DNA of 64,000 bases from Psychromonas ossibalaenae ATCC BAA-1528 (GCF_000381745.1 NZ_KB906970.1:1-64000), one strand, 5' to 3'; positions 36,927 through 46,682 are shown, counted from the stretch's first letter. The notes: generated by a model from the sequence alone, not told the origin. A program made the numbers and translations.

Positions 36927-36950
36927 CTTAAAAGCGGGTAAACCCGCTTT
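36927..36950 (-). terminator. Weak terminator between trpA and yciB
   Basis: On the minus strand AAAGCGGG-TTTA-CCCGCTTT is followed by only a short T stretch. It may separate the trp operon from yciB-yciI or allow partial read-through. Confidence 0.65.
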
Positions 36951-36956
36951 AATATA

Positions 36957-37766
36957 TTACTTATAGGTAGCAGCTTTCATTTTTTTAATGAATTTGTGCA
37001 TTTCACTTAGCAGTTTTTCCGGGTTATCTAGATTTGATTCGATTACTTTAACAACAGCTGAGCCGGATATTGCGCCGGCTGCTCCAGATTTAATCGCTTC
37101 TTTTACCTGACCAGGTTTAGAAATACCAAACCCTAATAAAGAGGGCGCCGCGTTATGCTTGTTTAATGTTGCTAACATATGCTCAACCGGCATACCGGCT
37201 TTTGCATCTGCGCCGGTTACACCAGCACGGCTTAGCAGGTATGTATAACCTGAGCCTAGTTCAGCGACTTGTCGCAGGGTTTCTGGAGAGCCGTTGGGCG
37301 GCGCAATAAAAATCTGCTGAATATTATACTTATCAGCCGCCGCGCGGTAAGGCGCACTCTCTTCCAACGGCACATCAGCAATTAAGACTGAATCAACACC
37401 CGCTTCTTCGCAGCGCTGATAAAAGTTTTCAATGCCGTTACGGTATACAAGGTTAACGTAGAGTAATAAGCCGATCGGTATTGTCGGATGCTGTTTACGA
37501 ATTTCACGAATGATTTCAAAGCAGCTGTCGGGTGTTATGCCGGAGTCTAAAGCACGTGTTGATGCATCTTGAATTACGATACCATCGGCTACCGGATCGG
37601 AGAAAGGGATGCCCAGTTCCAGTGCATCGGCACCGGCTGTCACTAAGGTGTCAATAATTTTAAGCGAAAGTTCCCGGTTAGGATCGCCGATAGCAACAAA
37701 AGGAACAAATGCACCCTGGTTTTCAGTTTCAAGGCGGTTAAATAAAGCTGCGTAACGTTTGCTCAT
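36957..37766 (-). CDS. trpA: Tryptophan synthase alpha subunit
   Basis: TrpA, 269 aa, cleaves indole-3-glycerol phosphate to indole, which is channelled to TrpB. The TIM barrel shows the catalytic Glu in [15 protein letters not shown] and the catalytic Asp in [23 protein letters not shown] and [26 protein letters not shown] are the phosphate-binding region. Its ATG overlaps the trpB stop by one base. Confidence 0.98.
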   Translation of the reverse strand: MSKRYAALFNRLETENQGAFVPFVAIGDPNRELSLKIIDTLVTAGADALELGIPFSDPVADGIVIQDASTRALDSGITPDSCFEIIREIRKQHPTIPIGLLLYVNLVYRNGIENFYQRCEEAGVDSVLIADVPLEESAPYRAAADKYNIQQIFIAPPNGSPETLRQVAELGSGYTYLLSRAGVTGADAKAGMPVEHMLATLNKHNAAPSLLGFGISKPGQVKEAIKSGAAGAISGSAVVKVIESNLDNPEKLLSEMHKFIKKMKAATYK

Positions 37767-38953
37767 TAGATCATTCCTTTTTGTTCAAAAATTTCAGCAA
37801 CAGTGAAAATGTCTTTATCACCTCGGCCGGATAAATTAACAATAATAATCTGCTCTTTATCATCATGCTTGATAATTTTAAGAGCATGTGCCAGTGCATG
37901 TGATGATTCCAGCGCTGCAATAATACCTTCCTGCTCGGCTAGGACTTTAAAAGCTGCTAATGCTTCGTCATCAGTTGCATTGACGTACTGAGCTCTGCCT
38001 GTTTCTGCTAAATGGGCATGCTGCGGTCCGACAGATGGAAAATCCAGGCCGGCTGAAATAGAGTAAGACTCCTGCACCTGGCCGTGTTTATCCTGCATCA
38101 TCAGTGAGTGCATACCGAAGAAGATACCTTTTGAACCGTAGGAGATAGGGCAGCCGTGCTCACCTGTTTCAATACCGTGGCCGCCGGGTTCAACACCAAT
38201 TAATTCAACATTTTCATGGTCAATAAAATCAGCAAACATACCGATAGCATTAGAGCCGCCGCCGACACAGGCGATCACTTTATTGGGCAAGATACCTTCT
38301 TTTTTCAGACACTGCTGTTTGGCTTCTTCACCAATCATTTTTTGAAACTCACGTACAATGGTTGGGAATGGATGAGGCCCAGCCGCTGTACCTAATAAAT
38401 AATGCGCAGTTTCATAACTGCCTGCCCAGTCCCGTAACGCTTCATTACAGGCATCTTTCAAGGTTGATGAGCCCGATGTTACCGGAATCACTTCCGCCCC
38501 CATTAAGCGCATACGGAATACATTAGGTTTCTGACGTTCACAGTCAACCGCGCCCATATAAACTTTACATTTTAGGCCCAGTAAAGCGCAGGCTAATGCA
38601 GTGGCAACACCATGCTGACCCGCACCGGTTTCTGCAATTATCTCATTTTTACCCATACGTTTAGCCAGCAGCGCCTGACCTAACACCTGGTTGGTTTTAT
38701 GTGCACCGCCGTGCAGCAGGTCTTCACGTTTAAGGTAGAGTTTAGTTTTTTTACCTTTAGTTAAATTACGGCATAAAGTAAGGGGAGTCGGGCGTCCTGC
38801 GTATTCAGTTAATAATTCTGAAAACTCAGCAAGGAACTCCGGATCGCTTTGTGCTTTTAGAAACTCCTCTTCTAACTGCTTTAATGCCGGCACAAGAATT
38901 TGTGGTACGTACATGCCGCCGAATTGTCCAAAATAAGGATTTAACTTTTCCAT
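37766..38953 (-). CDS. trpB: Tryptophan synthase beta subunit
   Basis: TrpB, 395 aa, joins indole with serine using PLP. The PLP lysine is in [14 protein letters not shown]; the catalytic Glu in [13 protein letters not shown]; the phosphate loop is [11 protein letters not shown]. It matches E. coli TrpB in length. The start (AGGTTCTATAAAATGGAAAAG) has a second, near-identical copy 136 bp upstream, within an unusually long 162-bp gap after trpCF. Confidence 0.98.
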   Translation of the reverse strand: MEKLNPYFGQFGGMYVPQILVPALKQLEEEFLKAQSDPEFLAEFSELLTEYAGRPTPLTLCRNLTKGKKTKLYLKREDLLHGGAHKTNQVLGQALLAKRMGKNEIIAETGAGQHGVATALACALLGLKCKVYMGAVDCERQKPNVFRMRLMGAEVIPVTSGSSTLKDACNEALRDWAGSYETAHYLLGTAAGPHPFPTIVREFQKMIGEEAKQQCLKKEGILPNKVIACVGGGSNAIGMFADFIDHENVELIGVEPGGHGIETGEHGCPISYGSKGIFFGMHSLMMQDKHGQVQESYSISAGLDFPSVGPQHAHLAETGRAQYVNATDDEALAAFKVLAEQEGIIAALESSHALAHALKIIKHDDKEQIIIVNLSGRGDKDIFTVAEIFEQKGMI

Positions 38954-39041
38954 TTTATAGAACCTTTTAATTTATATAATAAGATACGATGATCTTATAA
39001 TTAATAATATTTTTTGAGCGAAAGCCTGTGAAACATATATC

Positions 39042-39089
39042 TCATATGCCCGGAAAAAATTGCTCCCAATTAGTTTTCAACTTTTCCAT
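39042..39089 (-). CDS. 15-codon frame from a duplicated trpB start
   Basis: Between trpCF and trpB, the segment AGGTTATATAAAATGGAAAAGTT repeats the trpB ribosome site and first codons with very few changes. From this ATG the frame reads MEKLKTNWEQFFPGI and stops. A ribosome could initiate here, so it may be translated as a minigene, but a function is not evident. Confidence 0.4.
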   Translation of the reverse strand: MEKLKTNWEQFFPGI

Positions 39090-39115
39090 TTTATATAACC
39101 TCTTAAACTGTACTG

Positions 39116-40525
39116 TTAACGTTGTACATAACTTGTGATTGCTGCAAATGCAGCGTCTAATTTAGTTTGATCTTTTTTACCCGGCGCACTTTCAACACCT
39201 GAATTAAAGTCTAAACCGGCACAACCGATCAGGGCCGCCTGCTGTGCATTTTCAGGTGTTAAACCGCCAGCCAGCATGATCCTGCTTTTGTCTAAGCCGG
39301 CCTGCTCTGCCAGCAGTGACCAGTCAAAAACCTGACCCGTACCGCCGCTCTGGTCGCCCATTTGTGTATCAAGCAGGTGTTTCTGTACATTATATTTTTC
39401 GAAATCAGGAAGGCTGTCAGTGACACCATGCGTTTTCCATATTTCACATTGCTCAGGAAGCAGCGTGCGTAATGTTTTAATGTATTTCGGATCTTCATTA
39501 CCATGCAGCTGAACAACGCGTAAACCAAGCTGCTTAACGGTATAAGCAATCAGTTCAGGATCTTCATTCTGGAATACACCCACATAGGATAATGGTGCAC
39601 CTAACATCACCAGGCGTGCTTCTTCCATATCCACAAAACGCGGGGATTTTTCAACAAATATCAAACCGCCGTAAACCGCCCCTGCTTTATAAGCATCAGC
39701 CGCCGCGCGCGGGTGCGTTAAGCCGCAGACTTTGTTCTCGCCCAGGATTAGTCGGCGGCAGGCCTGGTCAATATTTGCCTGACTCATAATAGAACTGCCC
39801 ACTAAGAAACCATCGGCATGTTTACTTAAATCTTTTATCTGCGCATGGTTATAGATACCGGACTCTGAAATTACTACCCGGTCTTTTGGTATTTTAGCCG
39901 CCAGTTCTTTAGTACGGTTCAGATCAATACTTAAGTCCCGCAGATTACGGTTATTAATGCCGATAATTTTTGCATCTAAGGCAATGGCACGTATTAATTC
40001 ATGTTCATTACTGACTTCGGTTAATACTCCCATATTAAGGCTGTGCGCTGTATCGCGGTAAGCCTGATAAGCGTCATCATCTAATACTGACAGCATTAAT
40101 AAAACCGCATCGGCTTTATAATGACGGGCTAAATAAATCTGGTACGGATCGATAATAAAGTCTTTACATAAAACCGGCTGCGTCACCTGTTCGCGCACTT
40201 TAGTGACATATTCAAAATCACCCTGAAAATACTTTTCATCGGTTAATACTGAAATTGCAGACGCGTAGTTTTTGTAAGTGCCGGCAATAAGGTCTAAATC
40301 AAACTCCTGACGAATCAGTCCTTTTGAAGGTGAGGCTTTTTTACATTCTAGGATAAAAACACTTTTACCCTGGTGCAGTGCACCATAAAAATTACGGCTG
40401 CTCATGCCCAGCTCATCTTTAAACTTAATTAAAGGCTGCTGTGCTTTACGTGCTTTTACCCATTCAATTTTGTCATCAACAATTTTACCAAGAATGGTGT
40501 CCTGTAAACTCTGGTCGTTTAACAT
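39116..40525 (-). CDS. trpCF: Indole-3-glycerol phosphate synthase / phosphoribosylanthranilate isomerase fusion
   Basis: A 469-aa bifunctional protein as in enterobacteria. The TrpC half (1 to about 258) shows the catalytic lysine in ECKKASPSKG, VLCKDFIIDPYQIY and VSESGIYNHAQI. The TrpF half (about 259-469) shows KVCGLTHPRAAADAYKAGAVYGGLIF, VVQLHGNED and LAGGLTPENAQQAA. It overlaps trpD by seven bases. Confidence 0.97.
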   Translation of the reverse strand: MLNDQSLQDTILGKIVDDKIEWVKARKAQQPLIKFKDELGMSSRNFYGALHQGKSVFILECKKASPSKGLIRQEFDLDLIAGTYKNYASAISVLTDEKYFQGDFEYVTKVREQVTQPVLCKDFIIDPYQIYLARHYKADAVLLMLSVLDDDAYQAYRDTAHSLNMGVLTEVSNEHELIRAIALDAKIIGINNRNLRDLSIDLNRTKELAAKIPKDRVVISESGIYNHAQIKDLSKHADGFLVGSSIMSQANIDQACRRLILGENKVCGLTHPRAAADAYKAGAVYGGLIFVEKSPRFVDMEEARLVMLGAPLSYVGVFQNEDPELIAYTVKQLGLRVVQLHGNEDPKYIKTLRTLLPEQCEIWKTHGVTDSLPDFEKYNVQKHLLDTQMGDQSGGTGQVFDWSLLAEQAGLDKSRIMLAGGLTPENAQQAALIGCAGLDFNSGVESAPGKKDQTKLDAAFAAITSYVQR

Positions 40526-41541
40526 TGGCTTTGCTCCGCGAGTTGCTGCACAAGCTGCAGCGGCTTACCGGTCTGCATCATATTTAGGGCCATTTCTGTA
40601 CCTTGTTTAAAGTTGTCGGCTTTACCGTTAAGCACTAATAATGCTGATACATTAACCGCGACAGCCGCCTGCTGTGCATCTGTGCCTTTACCTTGGAGTA
40701 TCTGCTCGATAATGACTTTGTTTTCCTGTGCGTCACCGCCGAAAATAGCTTCAACCGGGTAATGTTCAACACCGAAATTTTCAGGTGTTAATGTATATTC
40801 TTTTATTTCACCATTAATAAGTTCGGCAACTTGAGTTTGACCATGCACTGCCACTTCATCTAAACCGCTGCCGTAGACCACCATTACTCGTTTCATGCCC
40901 AGCTCTTTATGCACCTGTGCAATTGGTTTTAAAAGCTCAGGGGCATAGACGCCCATTAATTCAAATGCGGGACGTGCAGGATTGACCAGCGGCCCTAACA
41001 CATTAAATATTGAGCGGGTTTTCAGGGCCGCACGAACTGGAGCTGCAAAGCGCATTCCGGCGTGATAGTGAGGGGCAAAAATAAAACATATATTTAAGTC
41101 GTCTAAACATTGACGTGCTGTTTCCGGGCTCATATTAAGGTTAATACCAAAAGCCGCCAGTAAATCAGAAGAGCCGGATTTGCTTGATACACTGCGGCTG
41201 CCGTGTTTGCAGACCTTAAGGCCACAGGCGGCTGCTACAAATGCACTCGCTGTGGAGATATTAATGGTGCCCAGGCCGTCACCGCCGGTACCGACAATAT
41301 CAGTAAAATCATAATCAGGACGAGGAAAAGCTTTGGCCTGTGCCAGCAGAGCATTAGCAGCCCCGGTTATTTCTAATGGAGTCTCACCCTTAATTTTTAA
41401 TGCGGTTAATACCGAAGATAAAATAACAGGATCGACTTCGCCTTTTACTACCTGCTCAAAAAAAGCCTGGCTTTGTTCACTGCTAAGCGATTCACCTGCA
41501 TATAATTGTTCTAAAACTTCATGAATATCGAACTGACTCAT
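40519..41541 (-). CDS. trpD: Anthranilate phosphoribosyltransferase
   Basis: TrpD, 340 aa, transfers phosphoribose from PRPP to anthranilate. Family motifs are DIVGTGGDGLGTINISTASAFVAAACG, KHGSRSVSSKSGSSDLLAAFG, HYHAGMRFAAPVRAALKTRSIFNVLGPLVNPA and VVYGSGLDEVA. It is not fused to TrpG, unlike E. coli. Directly adjacent to trpG. Confidence 0.97.
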   Translation of the reverse strand: MSQFDIHEVLEQLYAGESLSSEQSQAFFEQVVKGEVDPVILSSVLTALKIKGETPLEITGAANALLAQAKAFPRPDYDFTDIVGTGGDGLGTINISTASAFVAAACGLKVCKHGSRSVSSKSGSSDLLAAFGINLNMSPETARQCLDDLNICFIFAPHYHAGMRFAAPVRAALKTRSIFNVLGPLVNPARPAFELMGVYAPELLKPIAQVHKELGMKRVMVVYGSGLDEVAVHGQTQVAELINGEIKEYTLTPENFGVEHYPVEAIFGGDAQENKVIIEQILQGKGTDAQQAAVAVNVSALLVLNGKADNFKQGTEMALNMMQTGKPLQLVQQLAEQSQC

Positions 41542-42150
41542 TTAAAGGGTCTCCGTGTTTGTGACTAGCTCTAAGCTTGTTTCTAATAATTTTGCACCTT
41601 CACAGGTTAAAATAGACTCGGGATGAAACTGAAATCCGATCACTCTATCCTGCTGGTTATAAACGGCCATACACATACCGTTAAAGTCTGCAACCACCTC
41701 TAAAGAGGGCGGTACGCTTGTACCAAGAAGTGAGTGGTAACGGGCAACTGAAAGCGGCTGGCTTAAACCGGCAAACATACGGTCACCGCAGTGTGTTATT
41801 AATGAAGATTTGCCGTGCATAATCTGCTCTGCCTGACCAACTACGCCTCCGTATTGTTCGATCAATGCCTGATGGCCTAAACAGATGCCGAGCATAGGGA
41901 TCTGACCTTTACATAATCCGATTAATTCAATCAGACAGCCGGCTGCACTCGGGGTACCGGGGCCGGGGGAGAGAATTAGGGCTGCTTCATTCTCACTGGC
42001 GTCAATATATGCCTTTACCTGTGATGCCGGCAGACTGTTACGATAAATTTTTACCGGATAACCCAGTGCTTTAAACTGATCTACCAGGTTGTAGGTAAAT
42101 GAATCAAAGTTATCGAGAAAAAAGAGTGTTTGTTTTTTAGCTGTTTTCAT
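41542..42150 (-). CDS. trpG: Anthranilate synthase glutamine amidotransferase subunit
   Basis: TrpG, 202 aa, supplies ammonia from glutamine to TrpE. Class I amidotransferase motifs are FLDNFDSFTYNLVDQF, SPGPGTPSAAG, the nucleophile Cys in LGICLGHQALIEQYGG, and the His-Glu pair in FQFHPESILT. I use ATG 42150, which follows the trpE stop by four bases with GGGAG at good spacing. An in-frame ATG at 42183 would overlap trpE by 29 bases. Confidence 0.95.
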   Translation of the reverse strand: MKTAKKQTLFFLDNFDSFTYNLVDQFKALGYPVKIYRNSLPASQVKAYIDASENEAALILSPGPGTPSAAGCLIELIGLCKGQIPMLGICLGHQALIEQYGGVVGQAEQIMHGKSSLITHCGDRMFAGLSQPLSVARYHSLLGTSVPPSLEVVADFNGMCMAVYNQQDRVIGFQFHPESILTCEGAKLLETSLELVTNTETL

Positions 42151-42154
42151 CTGC

Positions 42155-43756
42155 TTATTCTCCCGCTTCAGTGGTGCTGACATTTTTTAATGTTGTGCCG
42201 TGTGCCAGTGCAATTGCATTTAATACCGCGGCCGCTTTACTGCGGGTTTCATCGGCTTCTGACTGCGGCACTGAATCATAAACAACCCCTGCTCCTGCCT
42301 GGGCCTGAGCAATGCCGTCTTTAACAAAGGCTGAGCGGATAACGATACAGGTATCCATATCACCTTTACCGTTAATATATCCTACTGCGCCGCCGTAACT
42401 GCCGCGGCGTTTTTTCTCAACCTGGCGTACCAGTTCTGAGGCGCGAATTTTTGGTGCACCGACTAAGGTACCCATATTCATGCACGCCTGGTAAGCATGC
42501 AGTGCATCTAAATCATCACGTAATTTACCCACCACTCGAGACACTAAATGCATTACATGACTGTATCTGTCCACTTTGAGCAGATCTGCTACATGGCGGG
42601 TGCCGGGCTCACTAATGCGGGCCACATCGTTACGGGCTAGGTCAACCAGCATTAAATGTTCAGAGGTTTCTTTACGATCTAAACGCAGTTCCAGTTCTAA
42701 ACGACTGTCTAAATCTTTATTGATAGAGCCGTCGGCATTAAAACCACGAGGGCGGGTGCCGGCTATCGGATAAATCTCAACATCTTTTGTCTGCTGTGTA
42801 TATTTAATCGCACTTTCAGGAGAAGCGCCAAATAAAACAAAATCACTGTCTTTTAAATAAAACATATACGGACTTGGATTGGTTTCTTTGAGTTTTGCGT
42901 AAGCTGCAATGGGATCTGGACAGGATAATGAAAAACTACGTGATGGTACAACCTGGAAAATATCACCTTTAATAATGTTCTTTTTCAGCTTTTCAACAAT
43001 GGCGCAGTACTGTGCATCGGATACATCACAGCTGACTTTACCTTGTAAGGATATTTGTGTTTCAAGCTGTGGTTTATAGCTGATGCATAAATTTTGTAGT
43101 TCGGTAATGCGGGCCTGGATGCGTTTTTCATTTTCATCTGAATACAAACCGCCGAAAACACTGCCGATAATTTCTGACTGCTGTGTCTGATGATCTTGAA
43201 TTAACAGTGTTTCAGCAACATAAAACATAAAATCGGGGCAGATATTGTCGCTTTCCGGCACATCCGTTAAATCTTCAAAAGTTGCAATAAAATCATAAGC
43301 AAAAGCGCCGCCAAGGAAGAGTGCCTGGTTATGTGAGGATTGTTTTTTAATATTATCAATAAGGCAGCGTAATGCATCAACTGGAGAAGCTGATTTTAAA
43401 CGCTGTTCTTCATCACTACTGCTGTCGGATTTTGGAAAAGTTAACTGCAGCTGATCTGCTGACTGATGACTGATCAGCTGTATTGAAAACTGCGGAGTGA
43501 TAAAGGTTAATAAATCTTTACCATTGTCGGTGATGGCGTCAAAAGTAACCACTAGTCCGTGACAGGTTATTTTCATGCACGCATCAAGCAGCATCAAACT
43601 TTTTAAATGTGCTTTGCTTTCAATTTCTGCGGAGTCAAAAAGCAGATGATTACTGCTGTCTGCCGTTATGCTCTGGAATAAACCCAGTGAATCACTAATG
43701 TATTCACAATTATTTTCAATGCTTTTTAAAACCCCAATCGGGTGTAGAGTATTCAT
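42155..43756 (-). CDS. trpE: Anthranilate synthase component I
   Basis: TrpE, 533 aa, makes anthranilate from chorismate. The tryptophan feedback-binding element LLFDSAEIESK is visible near residue 40. Chorismate-binding motifs are GDIFQVVPSRSFSL, YMFYLKDSDFVLFGASPE, IYPIAGTRPRG, MLVDLARNDVARI and GAPKIRASELV. First structural gene of trpEGD(CF)BA, preceded by a leader peptide and attenuator. Confidence 0.98.
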   Translation of the reverse strand: MNTLHPIGVLKSIENNCEYISDSLGLFQSITADSSNHLLFDSAEIESKAHLKSLMLLDACMKITCHGLVVTFDAITDNGKDLLTFITPQFSIQLISHQSADQLQLTFPKSDSSSDEEQRLKSASPVDALRCLIDNIKKQSSHNQALFLGGAFAYDFIATFEDLTDVPESDNICPDFMFYVAETLLIQDHQTQQSEIIGSVFGGLYSDENEKRIQARITELQNLCISYKPQLETQISLQGKVSCDVSDAQYCAIVEKLKKNIIKGDIFQVVPSRSFSLSCPDPIAAYAKLKETNPSPYMFYLKDSDFVLFGASPESAIKYTQQTKDVEIYPIAGTRPRGFNADGSINKDLDSRLELELRLDRKETSEHLMLVDLARNDVARISEPGTRHVADLLKVDRYSHVMHLVSRVVGKLRDDLDALHAYQACMNMGTLVGAPKIRASELVRQVEKKRRGSYGGAVGYINGKGDMDTCIVIRSAFVKDGIAQAQAGAGVVYDSVPQSEADETRSKAAAVLNAIALAHGTTLKNVSTTEAGE

Positions 43757-43910
43757 GTGTCTTTGTCCTTTAAAATTAAGTCGGTAATCGTCTGCTAAAG
43801 GTTTATGACTGCCATCGCCAGGACTGTTTCAGGATGTTTTTTATTTTGCTCATCAGCTTTCTCTATTTATCGGGTTTTTAATTTACTCTTACATTTGTGC
43901 GGAATTAGAT

Positions 43911-43991
43911 AAAAAAAAAGCCCGCAATGTGCGAGCTTTTAAATTTGGTTTTTTGGGAAAATTTTAAATATAAAAAAACCTCATTGCTCGC
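43911..43991 (-). promoter_or_regulatory. trp attenuator (terminator and antiterminator)
   Basis: On the minus strand the terminator AGCTCGCA-CAT-TGCGGGCT (plus 43919-43937) is followed by T9 (43911-43919). Upstream, segment 2 (GCGAGC, plus 43986-43991) is exactly complementary to segment 3 (GCTCGC, plus 43931-43936), giving the antiterminator. Segment 2 can instead pair with the leader-peptide region (CTCATT / AATGAG with CTC / GAG). This is the classic ribosome-stalling attenuator. Confidence 0.92.
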
Positions 43992-44048
43992 TTAAGAGAA
44001 TGAGTGCCACCAAGAATAATCTTTAAGAGTAATTGTATTTAAAATCAT
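43992..44048 (-). CDS. trpL: trp operon leader peptide
   Basis: A minus-strand frame of 18 codons reads MILNTITLKDYSWWHSFS, with two tandem Trp codons at positions 13-14. The stop codon lies inside segment 1 of the attenuator. Scarcity of charged tRNA-Trp would stall the ribosome at the Trp pair and free segment 2 to pair with segment 3. The ribosome site is weak (GGGA). Only the sequence logic and position support it, but both are textbook. Confidence 0.93.
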   Translation of the reverse strand: MILNTITLKDYSWWHSFS

Positions 44049-44101
44049 ATATCATGCGTCCCATAAATTTAGACATCCATTTTTTGCGATTCCGCCTTTA
44101 A

Positions 44102-44107
44102 TGTCAA
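44102..44107 (-). promoter_or_regulatory. Putative trp promoter -35 element
   Basis: TTGACA on the minus strand, 54 bp before the trpL start. The -10 at 17 bp spacing would be AAAAAT, a weak match. It lies only 20 bp from the divergent rnm start. I did not recognise a TrpR operator. Confidence 0.4.
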
Positions 44108-44126
44108 GGTGATTTTTAGGATATTC

Positions 44127-44996
44127 ATGTTAATTGACCTTCACTCACACACTAATGCTTCAGACGGACAGTTAACTCCTAAGGAATTAGTGGTGCGGGC
44201 TGCTAACCGGCAGGTAGATATGTTAGCGATAACTGACCACGATAGTATTGATGGATTAGCGCAGGCTCGGCAGGTTATTACCGAGCAGGAGTTAAAATTA
44301 ACCTTAATCAACGGTATCGAAATCACCACTAACTGGCTGAATCATGAAATTCATGTGGTCGGGGTAAATATTGATCCTGATAATAACGCTTTATTAACAT
44401 TAATCGAAGCGCAGAAAGAAAAACGAGAGGCTCGTGCTGTTGAAATGGGGCGCCGTCTTGAAAAAGCGAAAATTCCCGGCGTTTACCAAGGGGCAAAAGC
44501 CTTAGCGGGTGAAGGTGCTATTACACGAGCTCATTTTGCACGTTATTTAGTTGAAATCGGCGCTGCGCCTACATTTCCTAAAGTGTTTGATAAATACTTA
44601 AGCCGCGGTAATACCGGTTATGTGCCGCATAACTGGGTATCGATGGAAGAGGCGGTTAAGGTTATTCATCTTGCCGGCGGGCAGGCGGTTTTAGCGCATC
44701 CGAATCATTATCATTTATCCAATAAGTGGATGCGCCGATTATTTACCGAATTTAAACAATTTAATGGTGATGCGATGGAAGTCGCAATGGGACAGCAGTC
44801 ACCGCAGATGCGCCTACAATTAGCAATGTGGAGCAATGAATATGATTTATTAGCTTCGCAGGGCAGCGACTTTCATTTTGTCGGCCGCTGGCGGGATTTA
44901 GGTAAAGCACTACATTTACCTGAAATAGCAAAACCGCTTTGGTCGGACTGGCCTAGCTATTTGTTATTATCAGAAACAAAAGAAGCACTATTATGA
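44127..44996 (+). CDS. rnm: PHP-domain 5'-3' exoribonuclease RNase AM (YciV/TrpH)
   Basis: A 289-aa PHP-family metal-dependent nuclease. The E. coli homologue matures the 5' ends of rRNAs and degrades short oligonucleotides. Metal motifs are DLHSHTNASDGQLTP, AITDHDSIDG, the HEIHVVG block, VLAHPNHYHLSNKWM and ASQGSDFH. The start is ATG 44127, with TAGGA six to seven bases upstream; an in-frame GTG at 44109 is less likely. Divergent from the trp operon, overlapping yciO by four bases. Confidence 0.94.
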   Translation: MLIDLHSHTNASDGQLTPKELVVRAANRQVDMLAITDHDSIDGLAQARQVITEQELKLTLINGIEITTNWLNHEIHVVGVNIDPDNNALLTLIEAQKEKREARAVEMGRRLEKAKIPGVYQGAKALAGEGAITRAHFARYLVEIGAAPTFPKVFDKYLSRGNTGYVPHNWVSMEEAVKVIHLAGGQAVLAHPNHYHLSNKWMRRLFTEFKQFNGDAMEVAMGQQSPQMRLQLAMWSNEYDLLASQGSDFHFVGRWRDLGKALHLPEIAKPLWSDWPSYLLLSETKEALL

Positions 44997-45613
44997 GTCA
45001 ATTTTTTTACGTACATCCAGAAAACCCGCAGGTTCGTTTAATGAAACAGGCGGTTGAAATATTAAAAAAAGGCGGCGTTATTATTTATCCGACCGATTCC
45101 GGTTATGCACTGGGCTGTACTATGGATAATAAACGCGGTCTGGATAAAATTTGTCAAATCCGCGATTTAGATAAAAAGCATAACTTTACTCTGGTATGTC
45201 GTGATCTTGCAGAGATTGCGACTTATGCGCGTGTGGATAACCAGGCTTATCGGGCTTTAAAAAATAATACCCCAGGCGCTTATACGTTTATTTTTAAATC
45301 AACTAAAGATTTACCCAAACGTTTAATGAATCCAGCTAAACGCACAATAGGTATTCGTATCCCGGATAACGCTATTGCATTAGCTTTACTTGAAGAGTTA
45401 GGTGAGCCGTTAATGACCACCAGTTTGATTCTGCCGGGTAAAGAAAGTACAGAATTTGATCCTGAAGAAATTCGCGATCAGTTAGAACATCAGGTTGAAT
45501 TAATTTTAAACGGCGGTTATCTGGGCGAAGCCCCGACCACCGTCATTGATTTTTCTGATGATGGTGTGGTTATCCGCCGCGAAGGTGCCGGTGATTTAAC
45601 CCCGTTTCAATAA
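44993..45613 (+). CDS. yciO: YciO (Sua5/YciO/YrdC family)
   Basis: A 206-aa paralogue of the tRNA threonylcarbamoyladenosine synthase TsaC/Sua5, same length as E. coli YciO. It shows VIIYPTDSGYALGC, KNNTPGAYTFIFK and GEPLMTTSLILPG, the nucleotide-binding SxxTxN-like region of the family. YciO makes threonylcarbamoyl-AMP slowly in vitro; its role in vivo is uncertain. Translation is coupled to rnm (ATGA overlap). Confidence 0.95.
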   Translation: MSQFFYVHPENPQVRLMKQAVEILKKGGVIIYPTDSGYALGCTMDNKRGLDKICQIRDLDKKHNFTLVCRDLAEIATYARVDNQAYRALKNNTPGAYTFIFKSTKDLPKRLMNPAKRTIGIRIPDNAIALALLEELGEPLMTTSLILPGKESTEFDPEEIRDQLEHQVELILNGGYLGEAPTTVIDFSDDGVVIRREGAGDLTPFQ

Positions 45614-45655
45614 TACATTTAGATTAAGTTTAATAATAGCTTGATGGCGATGAAG

Positions 45656-45738
45656 ATATTTTGTTTTAGTTCTAGGAGAGAACGCGCAGTTTAATAAGTA
45701 TAAATGAGCATTCTCGACAACGAAATTAAACAAAATAG
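45656..45738. repeat. Two-level palindromic element before rluB
   Basis: Outer arms TATTTTGTTTTAGTT (45657-45671) and AAATTAAACAAAATA (45723-45737) are near-complementary. Inner arms GAGAACGC (45678-45685) and GCATTCTC (45708-45715) are also complementary with one mismatch. There is no open frame. It resembles a small interspersed repeat rather than a terminator. Confidence 0.55.
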
Positions 45739-45794
45739 CAAAATCAGCATTAAGCGATGTTGGCATAATGAGAATTACCCAAAGGAAATAGAAA

Positions 45795-46682
45795 ATGAGT
45801 GAAAAATTACAGAAAGTATTAGCACGAGCAGGACTTGGTTCACGCCGTAAAATGGAAGTGGTTATTCAGGAAGGGCGTGTTAGTCTCGACGGTAAAGTGG
45901 TCGGGCTTGGTGAGCGTGTAACTGAAGAGCAGATTATCCGTGTAGACGGACGTATTGTTAAAAGTAAAACACCAGAAAATGTTGTCTGCCGAATCCTTGC
46001 ATATAACAAACCGGAAGGTGAAATCTGTACGCGCAGCGATGAAGAAGGCCGTAAAACCGTTTTTGAACGTTTACCGCATCTAAAAGGTGCCCGCTGGATC
46101 TCGATCGGTCGTTTAGATATTAATACATCCGGTTTGTTACTGTTTACAACTGACGGTGAATTTGCCAATAAAATGATGCACCCGAGCCATGAAGTTGAAC
46201 GTGAATACGCGGTGCGGGTCTTTGGTGAAGTGGATGAAGCGATGCTTAACCGTTTACGCATGGGGGTTAAACTTGATGATGGTGAAGCTAAGTTTTTATC
46301 CATTAAAGAGTCCGGCAAAGAAGCGGGTGGTGAAGGTATTAACCGCTGGTACCATGTTGTATTAACGGAAGGGCGTACTCGAGAAGTGCGTCGTTTATGG
46401 GAAAGTCAGGGCGTGCAGGTAAGCCGTTTAATGCGTGTGCGTTACGGTAATATTCATTTAGATAAACAACTTCCACAGGGCGGCTGGTCTGAACTTAACC
46501 TGAAAGAAGTTAACTATCTGCGCAAACTAGTTGATATGCCTAAAGAAACGGAAACTAAAGTACGTGTTGATGAAAAGAAAGTGAAAAATACTCAGGCTCG
46601 TATCCGTCGAGCGGTTAAGAAACATACGCAGCATCGTAAAGCAGGTGAGCGTCGACGCAGTACCAGCCGTACGCGTAAATAA
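45795..46682 (+). CDS. rluB: 23S rRNA pseudouridine2605 synthase
   Basis: RluB, 295 aa. The S4 RNA-binding domain is at 1-60 ([34 protein letters not shown]). The RsuA-type catalytic domain follows, with the catalytic Asp in [20 protein letters not shown] and [28 protein letters not shown] basic tail (from about 255, [18 protein letters not shown]) is typical. AAAGGAAA precedes the ATG. Order rnm-yciO-rluB as in E. coli without yciQ. Confidence 0.96.
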   Translation: MSEKLQKVLARAGLGSRRKMEVVIQEGRVSLDGKVVGLGERVTEEQIIRVDGRIVKSKTPENVVCRILAYNKPEGEICTRSDEEGRKTVFERLPHLKGARWISIGRLDINTSGLLLFTTDGEFANKMMHPSHEVEREYAVRVFGEVDEAMLNRLRMGVKLDDGEAKFLSIKESGKEAGGEGINRWYHVVLTEGRTREVRRLWESQGVQVSRLMRVRYGNIHLDKQLPQGGWSELNLKEVNYLRKLVDMPKETETKVRVDEKKVKNTQARIRRAVKKHTQHRKAGERRRSTSRTRK

